Positions 55,063 to 64,000 are shown, counted from the first letter of the stretch. The stretch is 64,000 bases of DNA from Prolixibacteraceae bacterium (GCA_028282195.1 JANQII010000165.1:1-64000); one strand, 5' to 3'. The notes: a model not told the origin generated them from the sequence alone. Program-made: numbers and translations.

Positions 55063-55127
55063 CGACCTCATGATTATGAATCATACATTCTAATCATCCC
55101 GATAGCTATCGGGAGAGCTACCTCGCC
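55063..55127 (-). pseudogene. tRNA-Met remnant with palindrome insertion
   Basis: On the minus strand the remnant keeps the tRNA 5' acceptor strand and D-stem start (GGCGAGGTAGCTC) and the anticodon arm (ATGATTCATAATCATGAGGTCG). Its T-arm and 3' acceptor strand are missing. The D-loop carries an inserted CCCGATAGCTATCGGG (55098-55113). The whole remnant is bracketed by ATTTTGGAAT (55053-55062) and ATTCCAAAAT (55128-55137). It cannot make a functional tRNA. Confidence 0.8.
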
Positions 55128-55260
55128 ATTCCAAAATTGCGGTGCAAATATAGTATTTATTTTTTATCGACCTTTATTTCTTCCATATTTTTTACCCCCC
55201 CTTGCAGATGTGAATTGATTTATTCTCTGATTATCGCTATATTGCAAAAAATGTATTGAA

Positions 55261-55644
55261 ATGAATACAAAAACTAAAATACAATTAGAATACCCTATCA
55301 ATTGTTCCCCAAAAGTTTTATTTAATCGTCTTAGTACTGCTTCCGGGCTTGCTGAATGGTTCGCTGACGACGTGAGGGTCAGAGGGAAAAACTTTACTTT
55401 TATCTGGGAAGGGACTGAGCAAGAATCAGAAAAAACACTTCACAAAGAAAATAAGCTTGTTCGTTTTTCCTGGCTCGAAGAAGAACTTGAAGGAACTTAT
55501 TTTGAATTTAAGATTAATAAAGACGAACTAACCGGTGATGTATCTTTAATCATTATCGATTTTTCTGACGAGGACGAAGAAAAAGAAACAGCCGATTTGT
55601 GGGACACCCAAATTTCCGACTTAAAGCACATCTTAGGTTGCTAA
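55261..55644 (+). CDS. START-like (SRPBCC) domain protein
   Basis: This 127-residue cytosolic protein has the START-like/AHSA1-type helix-grip fold: KIQLEYPINCSPKVLFNRLSTASGLAEWF at the N-terminus, a middle beta-sheet, and an acidic loop followed by a C-terminal helix (ADLWDTQISDLKHIL). It is a widely conserved Bacteroidota protein of unknown ligand. It is the first chromosomal gene after the tRNA region and precedes the LptF/G-like permease. Confidence 0.88.
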   Translation: MNTKTKIQLEYPINCSPKVLFNRLSTASGLAEWFADDVRVRGKNFTFIWEGTEQESEKTLHKENKLVRFSWLEEELEGTYFEFKINKDELTGDVSLIIIDFSDEDEEKETADLWDTQISDLKHILGC

Positions 55645-55677
55645 GCTTTTTTAACTTTTAATTTCTCCAAAATAACT

Positions 55678-55685
55678 TAGCTTTG
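55678..55685 (+). promoter_or_regulatory. Possible -7 box (TAGCTTTG)
   Basis: The sequence fits TAnnTTTG, 22 bp before the ATG of the LptF/G permease. The -33 element is not clear. Confidence 0.4.
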
Positions 55686-55707
55686 TAATCGTTTCCAAAT
55701 ACGAAAA

Positions 55708-57210
55708 ATGAAGCGTTTACACACATTTATATTAAAAAGCTTTTTAGGCCCTTTTTTTATGACATTTTTTATTTGTGTTTTCATACTGCTTATGCAGTTT
55801 TTATGGAAATACATCGATGATCTTGTAGGAAAAGGGCTTGAATGGAATATTATTGCAGAGCTTTTGCTTTATGCTTCTTTTGCGTTAGTACCAATGGCTT
55901 TCCCGCTGGCAATGCTACTTGCTTCGATCATGACTTTTGGTGCACTTGGTGAAAACTACGAGCTGGTTGCAATTAAGGCTTCAGGAATTTCTCTTTTCAG
56001 AACGATGCGTCCACTATTCTTTGTGGCAATAATTTTATCAGGCTTTGCATTCTATTTTGCAAACAATATTCTTCCGGTAACCAATACAAAGTTCGGGCAA
56101 TTGCTGGTTAGTGTAAAAAGACAAAAACCAGAGATGGTTATAAATGAAGGTGTTTTTACCAATGATATTGACGGATTCAGCATCAGGGTTGAAGAAAAAA
56201 GCAGAACGAGCAATATGCTCTACAATATCATGATATATGACCATCGGGAAAATAAGGGAAATATCCAGGTGACTGTTGCTGATTCGGGGCATATGAAAAT
56301 CTCTGAAGATAAAAAATTCATGACCCTTACCTTGTTTAATGGTGAATCAAATACAAATCAAAACCCCAATGAACGGGGCAAGAACAAAAGATATCCGTAT
56401 AGGCGTGATAAATTTAGCAAACAGGTCATAAACATTAGCCTTAAAGACTTCGACTTTAAAAGGACTGATTCTGAGCGAATGCGTCCGAATTACAGAATGA
56501 TGAATATCGACCAGCTTAATCATTTTGAAGATTCACTTAACAACGACTATAAAGTAAGGGTGAGAAGGTTTGCTCTGAATATGCATTATAACTATGTTAC
56601 CAACAGGGAACTTGTAAACCTTACTCAAGCTCACGACTCCCTGATGAAGGTTCATAATTTCAAAGCCGACACGGTTATTGACTATACAAGCTTGTTTAAG
56701 TCACTGGATCCCATGGAGAAAAATCAAAGTCTGCAAGAAGCTATTGCAGGTGCCAGAAGCAATCTTCAAAAAATTGACCAGAATATTATTACCCTGTATA
56801 ATGTTAAGAAGAACCTGAACAAGTACACCATGGAAAAACACCGCAAATTCACACTTTCATTTGCTTGTTTAATTTTCTTTTTCATTGGGGCACCGCTTGG
56901 CGCTATAATTCGAAAAGGCGGCCTTGGAATGCCCGTTGTTGTTTCAATACTCCTGTTTATCACGTATTATATAATTTCAATTTCAGGTGAAAAATTTGCC
57001 CGTGAAGATTTATGGTCCATGTTTAGGGGCATGTGGTTCTCTACATTTATATTTTTACCCGTTGGTATTTATCTGACATACAAATCAGCTAACGATTCAG
57101 GAATGCTGAATATTGAAACCTATCAGAATCACATAAAACGGTTTATCCGATTTTTCAAAAAAAATAGCCGGGAAGAAACGATCAATGAAAATTCTTCAGC
57201 TAACAAATAA
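55708..57210 (+). CDS. LptF/LptG family LPS export permease
   Basis: This 500-residue membrane protein of the LptF/G (YjgP/YjgQ) family has N-terminal helices (about 12-32, 50-75, 98-118), a periplasmic jellyroll domain of about 240 residues, and C-terminal helices (about 385-405, 410-430, 440-465). Motifs such as FGALGENYELVAIKASGISLFR are typical of the family. It works with LptB2 to extract LPS. A helical insertion (about 260-375) makes it longer than the E. coli proteins, as usual in Bacteroidota. Its end overlaps the next glycosyltransferase gene by 26 bp. Confidence 0.92.
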   Translation: MKRLHTFILKSFLGPFFMTFFICVFILLMQFLWKYIDDLVGKGLEWNIIAELLLYASFALVPMAFPLAMLLASIMTFGALGENYELVAIKASGISLFRTMRPLFFVAIILSGFAFYFANNILPVTNTKFGQLLVSVKRQKPEMVINEGVFTNDIDGFSIRVEEKSRTSNMLYNIMIYDHRENKGNIQVTVADSGHMKISEDKKFMTLTLFNGESNTNQNPNERGKNKRYPYRRDKFSKQVINISLKDFDFKRTDSERMRPNYRMMNIDQLNHFEDSLNNDYKVRVRRFALNMHYNYVTNRELVNLTQAHDSLMKVHNFKADTVIDYTSLFKSLDPMEKNQSLQEAIAGARSNLQKIDQNIITLYNVKKNLNKYTMEKHRKFTLSFACLIFFFIGAPLGAIIRKGGLGMPVVVSILLFITYYIISISGEKFAREDLWSMFRGMWFSTFIFLPVGIYLTYKSANDSGMLNIETYQNHIKRFIRFFKKNSREETINENSSANK

Positions 57211-58390
57211 AATCCCATGGCCTCCTAAAGACGGAGGTTCAATAGCAACATTGGCATTAACAAAAGGATTCTCAATGCTTGGACATGATGTTACTGTGCT
57301 TTCTATGAACACAAAAAAGCATCATGTTGAGTTTGATGAGATCCCGGAAAATATGAAAGCATCTACAGATATAATTCTTGTTGATGTTCCTGCCAAAATC
57401 TCATTCCAGGGCATTTTATTTAATCTGCTTTTTTCGAAACTGCCATACAATGCTGTTCGGTTTATTGATGAAAACTATAGCTGTAAACTTGTTGAGATTT
57501 TGAAAAATGAGACATTTGACATTATTCATCTTGAAGGATTATACTTATGCCCGTACATTCCTATTATCAGGAAATACAGTAAGGCTTTAATTGCTTATCG
57601 TGCTCATAATATTGAATCAGAAATTTGGGAGCGTAGCACCAAACTTGCAAAAGGAATAAGGCGATTCTATTTAAAAATTCTTGCTAAAAGAATTAAAGAA
57701 TTTGAGATTAGCTACCTCAACCAATATGATGTATTGGTGTCGATTACAGAACGTGATGGGTTGATTCTTGATCAACTGGGCAATACACGCCCTAAACATA
57801 CGGCACAATCCGGAATTGACTTAAACGCGATGGTACCCACTGCCAAAAACCTTGAATATCCTTCTTTATTTCATATTGGTGCATTAGACTGGGCCCCAAA
57901 CCAGGAAGGTTTGTTGTGGTTTTTTGATAATTGCTGGCGTAAATTAAGAAAACTACATCCTAATCTCAAGTTTTATCTTGCCGGAAGAAATGCCCCTGAC
58001 TGGTTTGAAAAGCTTATTGCTATTGATGGAATAAACTACCTGGGCGAAATTGATGATGCCCACGAGTTTATTAATTCGAAAGCCATTATGGTTGTTCCTC
58101 TTCACTCAGGAAGCGGAATGAGAATAAAGATTGTAGAAGGGATGGCCCTGGGGAAAGCAATAGTTACCACTGAAATTGGCACTGAAGGAATACCAACTAC
58201 CCACAAGGATAATATTATGGTTGCTAATGATCCTGATAGGTTCATTTCATCAATATCAGAATTAATTACCAATCGTCCTCTTTTTGATAAGATATGCAGG
58301 AACTCGGTAGATTTTATTCATGAAAAGTTTGATAACCTGGTTATCTCCGGTTCATTAATCGATTTTTACAAAAAACAAATTAATGATTGA
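57185..58390 (+). CDS. Glycosyltransferase family 4 protein
   Basis: This 401-residue GT-B fold enzyme has an N-terminal acceptor domain with the GGSIATLALTKGFSMLGHDVTVLS glycine loop. Its C-terminal donor-binding domain includes GALDWAPNQEG, GEIDDAHEFI and HSGSGMRIKIVEGMALGKAIV. It is likely to add a sugar in surface polysaccharide or LPS assembly. It overlaps the permease gene (26 bp) and the next glycosyltransferase (8 bp), forming one operon. Donor and acceptor are unknown. Confidence 0.9.
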   Translation: MKILQLTNKIPWPPKDGGSIATLALTKGFSMLGHDVTVLSMNTKKHHVEFDEIPENMKASTDIILVDVPAKISFQGILFNLLFSKLPYNAVRFIDENYSCKLVEILKNETFDIIHLEGLYLCPYIPIIRKYSKALIAYRAHNIESEIWERSTKLAKGIRRFYLKILAKRIKEFEISYLNQYDVLVSITERDGLILDQLGNTRPKHTAQSGIDLNAMVPTAKNLEYPSLFHIGALDWAPNQEGLLWFFDNCWRKLRKLHPNLKFYLAGRNAPDWFEKLIAIDGINYLGEIDDAHEFINSKAIMVVPLHSGSGMRIKIVEGMALGKAIVTTEIGTEGIPTTHKDNIMVANDPDRFISSISELITNRPLFDKICRNSVDFIHEKFDNLVISGSLIDFYKKQIND

Positions 58391-59570
58391 AACTATCTTC
58401 CTGATATTATTTCTTACAGTTTTTTATACCTACATTGGGTACGCCATTTTAATCTGGATTTTGGTTTCTTTAAAACGATCTTTTAAAAAAAAGGATATAG
58501 TTCCTGAACTTGACTTAAATGAACTTCCGCGTGTTTGCTTATTCGTAACTGCTTATAACGAGATTGACTGTATTGATCAGAAAGTCAACAACACTTTCGA
58601 TCTAAATTATCCGAAAGAAAAGATTCAGTATTTATGGGTAACCGATGGTTCTGATGATGGAACTCCGGAACTATTAAAGAAGTACCCTCATCAACAAGTA
58701 ACACATCAACCCGAAAGAAAGGGGAAAATTGACGCAATTAACCGGGGAATGCAGCTGGTACAAGCACCTATTGTAATTTTTTCAGATAGTAATACGCTTT
58801 TAGGCGAAGACACCATCTCTGAGATTGTTAAAAAGTTCCAAAATCCTTCCGTTGGTTGTGTTGCAGGGGAAAAGCGCATACTAAACCTTGAAAGTGATAC
58901 AGCAGCTGGCTCAGGCGAAGGACTATACTGGAAACTTGAATCTGTTATTAAAAAGATGGATGCTGAATTAAGTTCAGCAATTGGAGCTGCCGGTGAGATT
59001 TTTGCTATTCGCAAAGACCTTTTTAAAGAAGTTGAAAAAGACACTTTGCTTGATGATTTTATCATTTCATTGCGAATTGCATTAGACGGTTACCGCATAG
59101 CCTATTCCCCAAACGCTTATGCCGTTGAAAGCGCATCTCTAAATGTAAAAGAAGAATTAAAACGAAAAACCAGGATTGCTGCCGGGGGAATTCAAACCCT
59201 GTTCAGGCTACCCAAATTGCTAAATCCATTTAAAACCGGCTGGCTAAGTATTCAGTATATCTCACACAAAGTTTTACGATGGACAATTGCTCCTTTTGCC
59301 CTTTTCCTGCTATTTTTTATCAATTTTTTAATCTTACTGAAAACCAACAATTGGTTAGATCCTACATTCTTTTCTTTATTCTTTTACCTACAAGCATTTA
59401 TGTACATAGTCGCAATAATTGGCTGGTTTTTCGAAAACAAGAAAATAAGGCTTAAGCTTTTCTTTATCCCTTATTACTTCGTTGCAATGAACTATGCTTC
59501 AATTAAAGGTTTTTTTCGCTATTTTATTGGGCAACAATCTGTTCTTTGGGAGAAATCCAAACGTGCATAG
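58383..59570 (+). CDS. Glycosyltransferase family 2 membrane protein
   Basis: This 395-residue protein has one N-terminal membrane helix (about 3-25). A GT-A catalytic domain follows with PRVCLFVTAYNE, the DSNTLLG DxD-like motif, EGLYWKLE and the LLDDF acceptor motif. Three C-terminal helices (about 298-320, 330-350, 355-380) complete it. It looks like a processive or lipid-linked sugar transferase of the hyaluronan/cellulose-synthase-like class. It overlaps the upstream glycosyltransferase by 8 bp. Confidence 0.9.
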   Translation: MIETIFLILFLTVFYTYIGYAILIWILVSLKRSFKKKDIVPELDLNELPRVCLFVTAYNEIDCIDQKVNNTFDLNYPKEKIQYLWVTDGSDDGTPELLKKYPHQQVTHQPERKGKIDAINRGMQLVQAPIVIFSDSNTLLGEDTISEIVKKFQNPSVGCVAGEKRILNLESDTAAGSGEGLYWKLESVIKKMDAELSSAIGAAGEIFAIRKDLFKEVEKDTLLDDFIISLRIALDGYRIAYSPNAYAVESASLNVKEELKRKTRIAAGGIQTLFRLPKLLNPFKTGWLSIQYISHKVLRWTIAPFALFLLFFINFLILLKTNNWLDPTFFSLFFYLQAFMYIVAIIGWFFENKKIRLKLFFIPYYFVAMNYASIKGFFRYFIGQQSVLWEKSKRA

Positions 59571-59583
59571 TTGCGTAATATCA

Positions 59584-59613
59584 TTTGTAAATTGATTATT
59601 TTCTTTAGTTTTG
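59584..59613 (+). promoter_or_regulatory. Promoter of ribBA
   Basis: TTTG (59584-59587), an 18-bp spacer and TAGTTTTG (59606-59613) match the Bacteroidota consensus, with the same spacer as the promoter at 9402. The leader would be only about 25 nt, so no FMN riboswitch is present. Confidence 0.65.
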
Positions 59614-59642
59614 CAACGGCATTTGAAAACCAGTGAATTGTA

Positions 59643-60872
59643 ATGAGTGAATTCAAATTAAATACTATTCCTGAAGCAGTTTCTGCTATAAAAGACGGGG
59701 AGTTAGTGATTGTTGTTGATGACGAAAATCGCGAAAATGAGGGGGACTTTATTGCTGCTGCTGAATTAATTACACCAGAAAAAGTAAATTTTATGGTCAC
59801 TCATGGCCGTGGCCTTATATGTGCTCCAATTACAGAACAGCGCTGTGAAGAACTTGACCTTGACCTGATGGTTGGCAAGAATACTTCTTCACATGAAACA
59901 CCGTTTACCGTATCTGTGGACCTTATTGGACATGGATGTACAACAGGAATCTCTGCCAGTGACCGTGCAAAAACACTCAAAGCACTCGCGGATTATAATA
60001 CCAAACCGGAAGAGCTTGGGCGTCCGGGACATATTTTCCCTTTAAAAGCTAAAAACCGCGGTGTTTTACGCCGTTCGGGACATACTGAAGCAGCCGTTGA
60101 TCTGGCCCGCATGGCAGGCTTAAAACCAGCCGGTGTTCTGATTGAGATCATGAACGAAGATGGTAGCATGGCCCGCTTACCCGAGTTGGTAAAAATTGCT
60201 GAGAAGTTTGATCTGAAGATCATTACGATAAAAGACCTGATCGCTTTCCGCTTACAATCCGAAAGCTTAATTGAGCAAGGCGAGGAAGTTAATTTGCCAA
60301 CAAAGTATGGTGATTTTAGAGTAGTTCCATTCCGCCAAAAGTCAACCGGCGCTGAACATGTTGCCCTGATAAAAGGCAACTGGAAAGCTGACGAGCCTGT
60401 TCTTGTAAGGATGCATTCTTCGTGTATGACAGGGGATATTTTTGGGTCACTTCGTTGTGAGTGCGGGGACCAGCTCCGGAAATCAATGGAAATGGTTGAG
60501 AAAGATGGCAAAGGCATTATTGTATACTTAATGCAGGAGGGCCGTGGTATCGGGCTTTTAAATAAAATAGCTGCTTACAAACTTCAGGATGAAGGCATGG
60601 ACACCATTGAGGCTAACGTTCATCTTGGCTTTGATGCTGATGAAAGAGACTACGGGGTTGGCGCACAAATCCTTCGCAATCTTGGTGTAAAAAAGATGAA
60701 ACTGATCACAAATAATCCTGTTAAACGTGTTGGTATTGAAGCTTATGGATTAGAAGTTAATTCAATTGTCCCGATGGAAGTGGAACCAAACGAATTTAAT
60801 CAGCGCTACATGAAAACCAAGCGCGATAAAATGGGTCATTTTCTTCAAAAATTTAAATACGGCGACGAATAA
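59643..60872 (+). CDS. ribBA: Bifunctional DHBP synthase/GTP cyclohydrolase II
   Basis: This 409-residue riboflavin-pathway enzyme joins two activities. The N-terminal 3,4-dihydroxy-2-butanone-4-phosphate synthase (about 1-205) has [13 protein letters not shown], the acidic loop that binds metal, and HTEAAVDLA. The C-terminal GTP cyclohydrolase II (about 210-409) has zinc Cys residues in [19 protein letters not shown] and the GRGIGL motif. Both domains look intact. A small DUF5522 gene starts 8 bp after its stop. Confidence 0.96.
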   Translation: MSEFKLNTIPEAVSAIKDGELVIVVDDENRENEGDFIAAAELITPEKVNFMVTHGRGLICAPITEQRCEELDLDLMVGKNTSSHETPFTVSVDLIGHGCTTGISASDRAKTLKALADYNTKPEELGRPGHIFPLKAKNRGVLRRSGHTEAAVDLARMAGLKPAGVLIEIMNEDGSMARLPELVKIAEKFDLKIITIKDLIAFRLQSESLIEQGEEVNLPTKYGDFRVVPFRQKSTGAEHVALIKGNWKADEPVLVRMHSSCMTGDIFGSLRCECGDQLRKSMEMVEKDGKGIIVYLMQEGRGIGLLNKIAAYKLQDEGMDTIEANVHLGFDADERDYGVGAQILRNLGVKKMKLITNNPVKRVGIEAYGLEVNSIVPMEVEPNEFNQRYMKTKRDKMGHFLQKFKYGDE

Positions 60873-60880
60873 GTTACTCT

Positions 60881-61096
60881 ATGGGAATGTTTGATCACCT
60901 TTTCGGCGACAGTTACGACAACCTGGAAGAAGGCAAAGATTTCTACCTTCATAAAGGATACCGGGTAATGACTGAAAGCTATTTGGTGAGAAGAGGATAT
61001 TGCTGTTCTAATGGATGCAAACATTGCCCATACTCCCCAAAAGCCCAAAAAGGAAACAGGAAGTTAAGACCAGATATTGCAAAAAAATATCAATAA
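60881..61096 (+). CDS. DUF5522 Cys-rich small protein
   Basis: This 71-residue protein has the DUF5522 signature: YRVMTESYLVRRGYCCSNGC, then KHCPY. The clustered Cys residues suggest a metal site. The family is often found with housekeeping genes in Bacteroidota; its function is unknown. It is in the ribBA operon (8-bp gap). Start at 60881 or the Met two codons later. Confidence 0.85.
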   Translation: MGMFDHLFGDSYDNLEEGKDFYLHKGYRVMTESYLVRRGYCCSNGCKHCPYSPKAQKGNRKLRPDIAKKYQ

Positions 61097-61127
61097 TAAT
61101 TTATAAAACCTACCCCATTCTTTTATC

Positions 61128-61135
61128 TATCTTTG
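61128..61135 (+). promoter_or_regulatory. Possible -7 box (TATCTTTG) of fmt
   Basis: The sequence fits TAnnTTTG, 17 bp before the fmt ATG. A matching TTTG upstream is not evident. Confidence 0.45.
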
Positions 61136-61152
61136 CACAAAATCTTTAAAGC

Positions 61153-62118
61153 ATGACAGGAAAAGACTTGCGTATTGTATTTATGGGAACGCCCGATTTT
61201 GCCGTTGCCAGCCTTAAAGCACTAGTTGAAAACGGCTACCAGGTTGCAGGTGTAATCACTTCACCGGATAAACCTGCCGGGCGTGGCCGAAAACTGAATG
61301 AACCGGCAGTAAAAAAATATGCCGTAGAAAATAATTTACGCATTCTTCAACCTGAAAAATTAAAGAACCCTGATTTTATTACTGAACTGGAATCATTAAA
61401 AGCCGATCTTCAGGTAGTGGTTGCTTTCCGCATGCTTCCTAAGATTGTATGGGACATGCCACGATTGGGCACATTCAATCTCCATGCTTCATTATTGCCT
61501 CAATACAGAGGTGCAGCGCCTCTAAACTGGGCTATCATAAATGGCGAAAAAGAAACTGGGGTTACAACATTCCTGTTAGACCATGAAATTGACACCGGAA
61601 GAATTCTTTTTAAAGAAAAGGTTGAAATTGAAAATAATGACAATGTTGGTGTTCTTCATGATAAATTGATGGAAATCGGTTCAAGACTAGTCTTAAAAAC
61701 TGTCGATTCCCTTGCTTCCGGCGATTATAAAGCCATTGACCAAGATGCGTTGGGGAAAGCTGAAAACCTGAAACATGCTCCAAAGATTTTTAAAGATGAT
61801 TGCAGAATTGACTGGTCGAAGCCGGCGCAAAAAGTTCATAACCTAATTCGCGGTTTATCGCCCTACCCCGCAGCCTGGACTGAATTAGTTGATGAAAATG
61901 ACCAAACCATTGGCCTAAAAGTTTTTGCTACAGAAATTGATGAAGAAACAAACAAAACATCAGGGACTGTTTCAACGGATGGAAAAACTTTTTTGAAAGT
62001 AGCTTCATCAGATAGATTTATCAACATCAAAGAGCTTCAGCTTGCAGGTAAAAAAAGAATGAAGACTGAAGATTTTTTACGAGGATTTCAAGATATTGTG
62101 AAATATAAGCTGACCTAA
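61153..62118 (+). CDS. fmt: Methionyl-tRNA formyltransferase
   Basis: This 321-residue enzyme formylates initiator Met-tRNA. It shows VFMGTPDFAVASL at the N-terminus, the TSPDKPAGRGRKL loop, the catalytic NLHASLLPQYRGAAPLNWAI motif and HEIDTGRIL. A C-terminal OB-like domain (about 205-321) is present. Length is normal for the family. It is monocistronic, with its own promoter-like box and about 250 bp of noncoding DNA downstream. Confidence 0.96.
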   Translation: MTGKDLRIVFMGTPDFAVASLKALVENGYQVAGVITSPDKPAGRGRKLNEPAVKKYAVENNLRILQPEKLKNPDFITELESLKADLQVVVAFRMLPKIVWDMPRLGTFNLHASLLPQYRGAAPLNWAIINGEKETGVTTFLLDHEIDTGRILFKEKVEIENNDNVGVLHDKLMEIGSRLVLKTVDSLASGDYKAIDQDALGKAENLKHAPKIFKDDCRIDWSKPAQKVHNLIRGLSPYPAAWTELVDENDQTIGLKVFATEIDEETNKTSGTVSTDGKTFLKVASSDRFINIKELQLAGKKRMKTEDFLRGFQDIVKYKLT

Positions 62119-62372
62119 AGATTTGATTTGGGTAATATAAAACATCAGTAGTCACCAGTTGATATTTCATGTTACGGAAGAATAAGAGAACACAGCTTAC
62201 TCACAGCTGATAATGAGAATCTTTAAATAATACATTAAGTCTTTTTTTGCTCTTTTCATTTAAGGGTTGTTCAGGAAGAAGAATAATTAACCGCAAAGAA
62301 TATTAAGAACCAGGTATTCAATAATCCAGATGTTGCACTCTTTCTATACCCTTAGCGTACATTGCAGTTCGT
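62119..62372. other. Intergenic region with AACCGCAAAG repeat
   Basis: The region between convergent fmt and the glucosaminidase gene has no gene. It contains TTAACCGCAAAGAATATTAAGAACCAGG (62289-62316, shown here as its core words AACCGCAAAGAAT and TTAAGAA-CCAGG), similar to the element at 13501. Confidence 0.45.
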
Positions 62373-63323
62373 TCATTTTTTGGGTTTCCTGGTCCTAAGG
62401 TAAATAATAGAACCAACGACTGGTCTTTCATCCCTTTTCATTCGGTTCCGGCGATACAATGGTTTCAATTTTATTCCATACCGCTGCGAAATGAAGTGCA
62501 TGCTGTCATCAGCTTTAAACCGATGGGTTTTATGCCTTTTATTTGCTCTTTTCCGCTTTGGTTCTATGTACAAAATCTCATTTTCACGTAATCTTTTGCC
62601 TGAATAATAATCGTTATAAGTATATATCTCCCAGGCCTTCATTCCAAACTCACTCGCAATTGACTCAAAACTATCCCCGGTCTTGACCTCAATTGATTTT
62701 AAACCATTCCTGAGAGTCACTTTACGGTGCTTATATGGATTAATCAGATTCCCATTTTCTACTTTCTTCTTATGAAAACCATTCTTTTCCAGGCGTGCTA
62801 ATTCAGCTTTATCGAGCCCTTGATCATACAGGTAAAGCTTGCTTTCTTCAATAATTCGAATTAATTCTGTTGCATAGTGTGAAGCTGTTGCATAACCTGC
62901 TTTTTTCAATCCTCTTGCCCAGCCTTTATAATCCGTAATATCCAAATCAAAAAGGCTTGCATATCTTGGGTTTACCATTAAAAAATTTGAGTGATCGATA
63001 TATGATTCTTCAACTGAATTGTAGTGACGAAAGCACTCATTTCTCCTGTCATCATCATGATAAACCCGCTTACCTCTCCAAGAGCTTTTACATTTTATAC
63101 CAAAATGATTATTTGATTTTACACTAAGCTTACTATTTCCATTTCCTGACTCCAGACATCCCTGCGCCAGCTTTATACTTGCAGGAACCCCGCTTCGTAT
63201 CATTTCACGAATGGCCAGGTTTTTATATTTTTCAATGTACTGTTCGCGGGTTATAATCCGTTGAGAAAAACTATTGAGAGAAAGTATTGAGATGACCAAA
63301 ACAGCCAGGAATTTCGTATACAT
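62373..63323 (-). CDS. Glucosaminidase with LysM domains
   Basis: This 316-residue exported cell-wall hydrolase has a signal peptide (cleaved near NSFSQ). A glucosaminidase (FlgJ-like) domain (about 25-165) has the catalytic Glu in QGCLESGNGNS, NNHFGIKC and YKGWARGLKKAGYAT. Two LysM-type peptidoglycan-binding repeats follow in the C-terminal part (about 205-250 and 265-312). It cuts glycan strands in peptidoglycan, probably in division or remodelling. It is divergent from cdd. Confidence 0.93.
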   Translation of the reverse strand: MYTKFLAVLVISILSLNSFSQRIITREQYIEKYKNLAIREMIRSGVPASIKLAQGCLESGNGNSKLSVKSNNHFGIKCKSSWRGKRVYHDDDRRNECFRHYNSVEESYIDHSNFLMVNPRYASLFDLDITDYKGWARGLKKAGYATASHYATELIRIIEESKLYLYDQGLDKAELARLEKNGFHKKKVENGNLINPYKHRKVTLRNGLKSIEVKTGDSFESIASEFGMKAWEIYTYNDYYSGKRLRENEILYIEPKRKRANKRHKTHRFKADDSMHFISQRYGIKLKPLYRRNRMKRDERPVVGSIIYLRTRKPKK

Positions 63324-63380
63324 AAAATCAAAATTTTAGCAAAAATAAAAAAAGCCTCCATTTTTCAGCGCAGAAAACAG

Positions 63381-63388
63381 TACATTTG
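63381..63388 (+). promoter_or_regulatory. Possible -7 box (TACATTTG) of cdd
   Basis: The sequence fits TAnnTTTG, 22 bp before the cdd ATG, in the divergent gap with the glucosaminidase gene. The -33 element is unclear. Confidence 0.4.
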
Positions 63389-63410
63389 AAATGAAAGAAA
63401 TTATTCTTTT

Positions 63411-63893
63411 ATGAAAACGAAAGAAATCCGATTTATTATATCCGAATTTACCGACATTTTTGAGTTGAATTTAGACGATCAAAAACTTCTTGAGGCTGCC
63501 AGAAGTGTTTCTAAGAATGCATATGCTCCATATTCCAGATTTTGTGTGGGAGCTGCAGTTGAACTTGACAACGGTGAAATTATAACTGGAAGCAACCAGG
63601 AAAATGCAGCATTTCCGTCTGGCCTTTGTGCAGAAAGGGTTGCCCTTTTCTACGCTAACTCCCGATATCCTGAATCGGCAGTTAAAACGATTGCAGTCAC
63701 CGCTTTTAATAATGGGAAGCCTGTTTTAGAAGCTGTCGCACCATGTGGTTCCTGCCGGCAGGTTTTGGCCGAAACAGAATCCCGTTATAAAAATGATATT
63801 CGGGTTATTCTGGATGGAAAAAAGAATATTGTCCTTCTTGAAAATGCAAAAAGTCTGTTGCCCTTAACTTTTACTCCAGACTTTTTAAAGTAA
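63411..63893 (+). CDS. cdd: Cytidine deaminase
   Basis: This 160-residue tetramer-type cytidine deaminase has YSRFCVGAAVE, the zinc and proton-shuttle motif GLCAERVAL (Cys ligand and catalytic Glu) and the second zinc motif PCGSCRQVL. It converts cytidine or deoxycytidine to uridine forms in pyrimidine salvage. Length is slightly above the usual 130-140, owing to an N-terminal extension of about 25 residues. Confidence 0.95.
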   Translation: MKTKEIRFIISEFTDIFELNLDDQKLLEAARSVSKNAYAPYSRFCVGAAVELDNGEIITGSNQENAAFPSGLCAERVALFYANSRYPESAVKTIAVTAFNNGKPVLEAVAPCGSCRQVLAETESRYKNDIRVILDGKKNIVLLENAKSLLPLTFTPDFLK

Positions 63894-63943
63894 GCTATTT
63901 AACGTGAGTTTCTATAAATTTTTATGCGAAAAGGCTTGAAGTC

Positions 63944-63981
63944 TTACTTCTAACTTCCAGCTTCTTGCTTCTGGCTTCCAG
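63944..63981. repeat. Heptamer tandem array (CTTC type)
   Basis: Five units read TTACTTC, TAACTTC, CAGCTTC, TTGCTTC, TGGCTTC. The array starts about 50 bp after the cdd stop and matches the family of the arrays at 8263 and 9205. Confidence 0.75.
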
Positions 63982-64000
63982 CAAATGGGTTATTTCCCGA

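Noticed and set aside
59571-59642. FMN riboswitch before ribBA
   Set aside because: The gap is 72 bp and contains a promoter, which leaves a leader of about 25 nt, too short for the FMN aptamer.

Overview
The window comes from a Bacteroidota genome. The evidence is type IX secretion (T9SS) C-terminal domains, a NigD-like lipoprotein, FISUMP-domain proteins, TAnnTTTG promoter boxes, weak Shine-Dalgarno signals and Bacteroidota-type mobilization genes. Gene content would fit Marinilabiliales/Prolixibacteraceae-like bacteria, but that placement is inference. No rRNA is present. The one intact tRNA is a tRNA-Met.

Core region 1 (1-21374). Envelope and secreted proteins come first: S9 peptidase, NigD-like lipoprotein, periplasmic thioredoxin and a T9SS trypsin-like protease. 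Next is a compact tRNA-related run: a stand-alone archaeal-type ThrRS editing domain, TatD-family hydrolase and TcdA. A methionine block follows: a degenerate aspartokinase-like ACT protein behind a long structured leader, then MetY and a MetA carrying Glu111, the acetyl-CoA type residue. The rest is small membrane proteins, a membrane-anchored AraC regulator, two beta-barrel proteins (one PagL-like), ElbB and an OmpA/PD40 protein.

Accessory region (21375-55039). Two integrative elements sit in tandem at the 3' end of the tRNA-Met. Element A (about 7.6 kb) has a tyrosine integrase, an HTH protein, a gene II/X-like replication protein, a Cys-rich partner, a 130-nt palindrome and small lipoprotein/membrane cargo. 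Element B (about 26 kb) has a second integrase (Arg-I replaced by Asn), an AlbA_2 protein, HTH proteins, a primase-helicase and CHC2/Toprim primase, a candidate oriT, and MobC plus a MOB relaxase. No conjugation channel genes are seen, so B is probably mobilizable rather than self-transmissible. Its cargo starts with a LuxR-type regulator divergent from an exported set (LPP20-like, PEGA, FISUMP, DUF1566). It ends with an ECF sigma / anti-sigma / transglutaminase-like / C10-protease-LRR-T9SS operon. Each element has its own paired direct repeats and a terminator-like hairpin near its ends. A broken second tRNA-Met copy containing a 16-bp palindrome lies just beyond the intact tRNA.

Core region 2 (55141-64000). 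A START-like protein, an LptF/G permease overlapping two glycosyltransferases, RibBA with a small Cys-rich DUF5522 protein, Fmt, a glucosaminidase/LysM protein and cytidine deaminase.

The best candidates for something undescribed are the two cargo modules of element B, the degenerate aspartokinase with its leader RNA, the element A palindrome, and intergenic arrays of degenerate 7-bp repeats.
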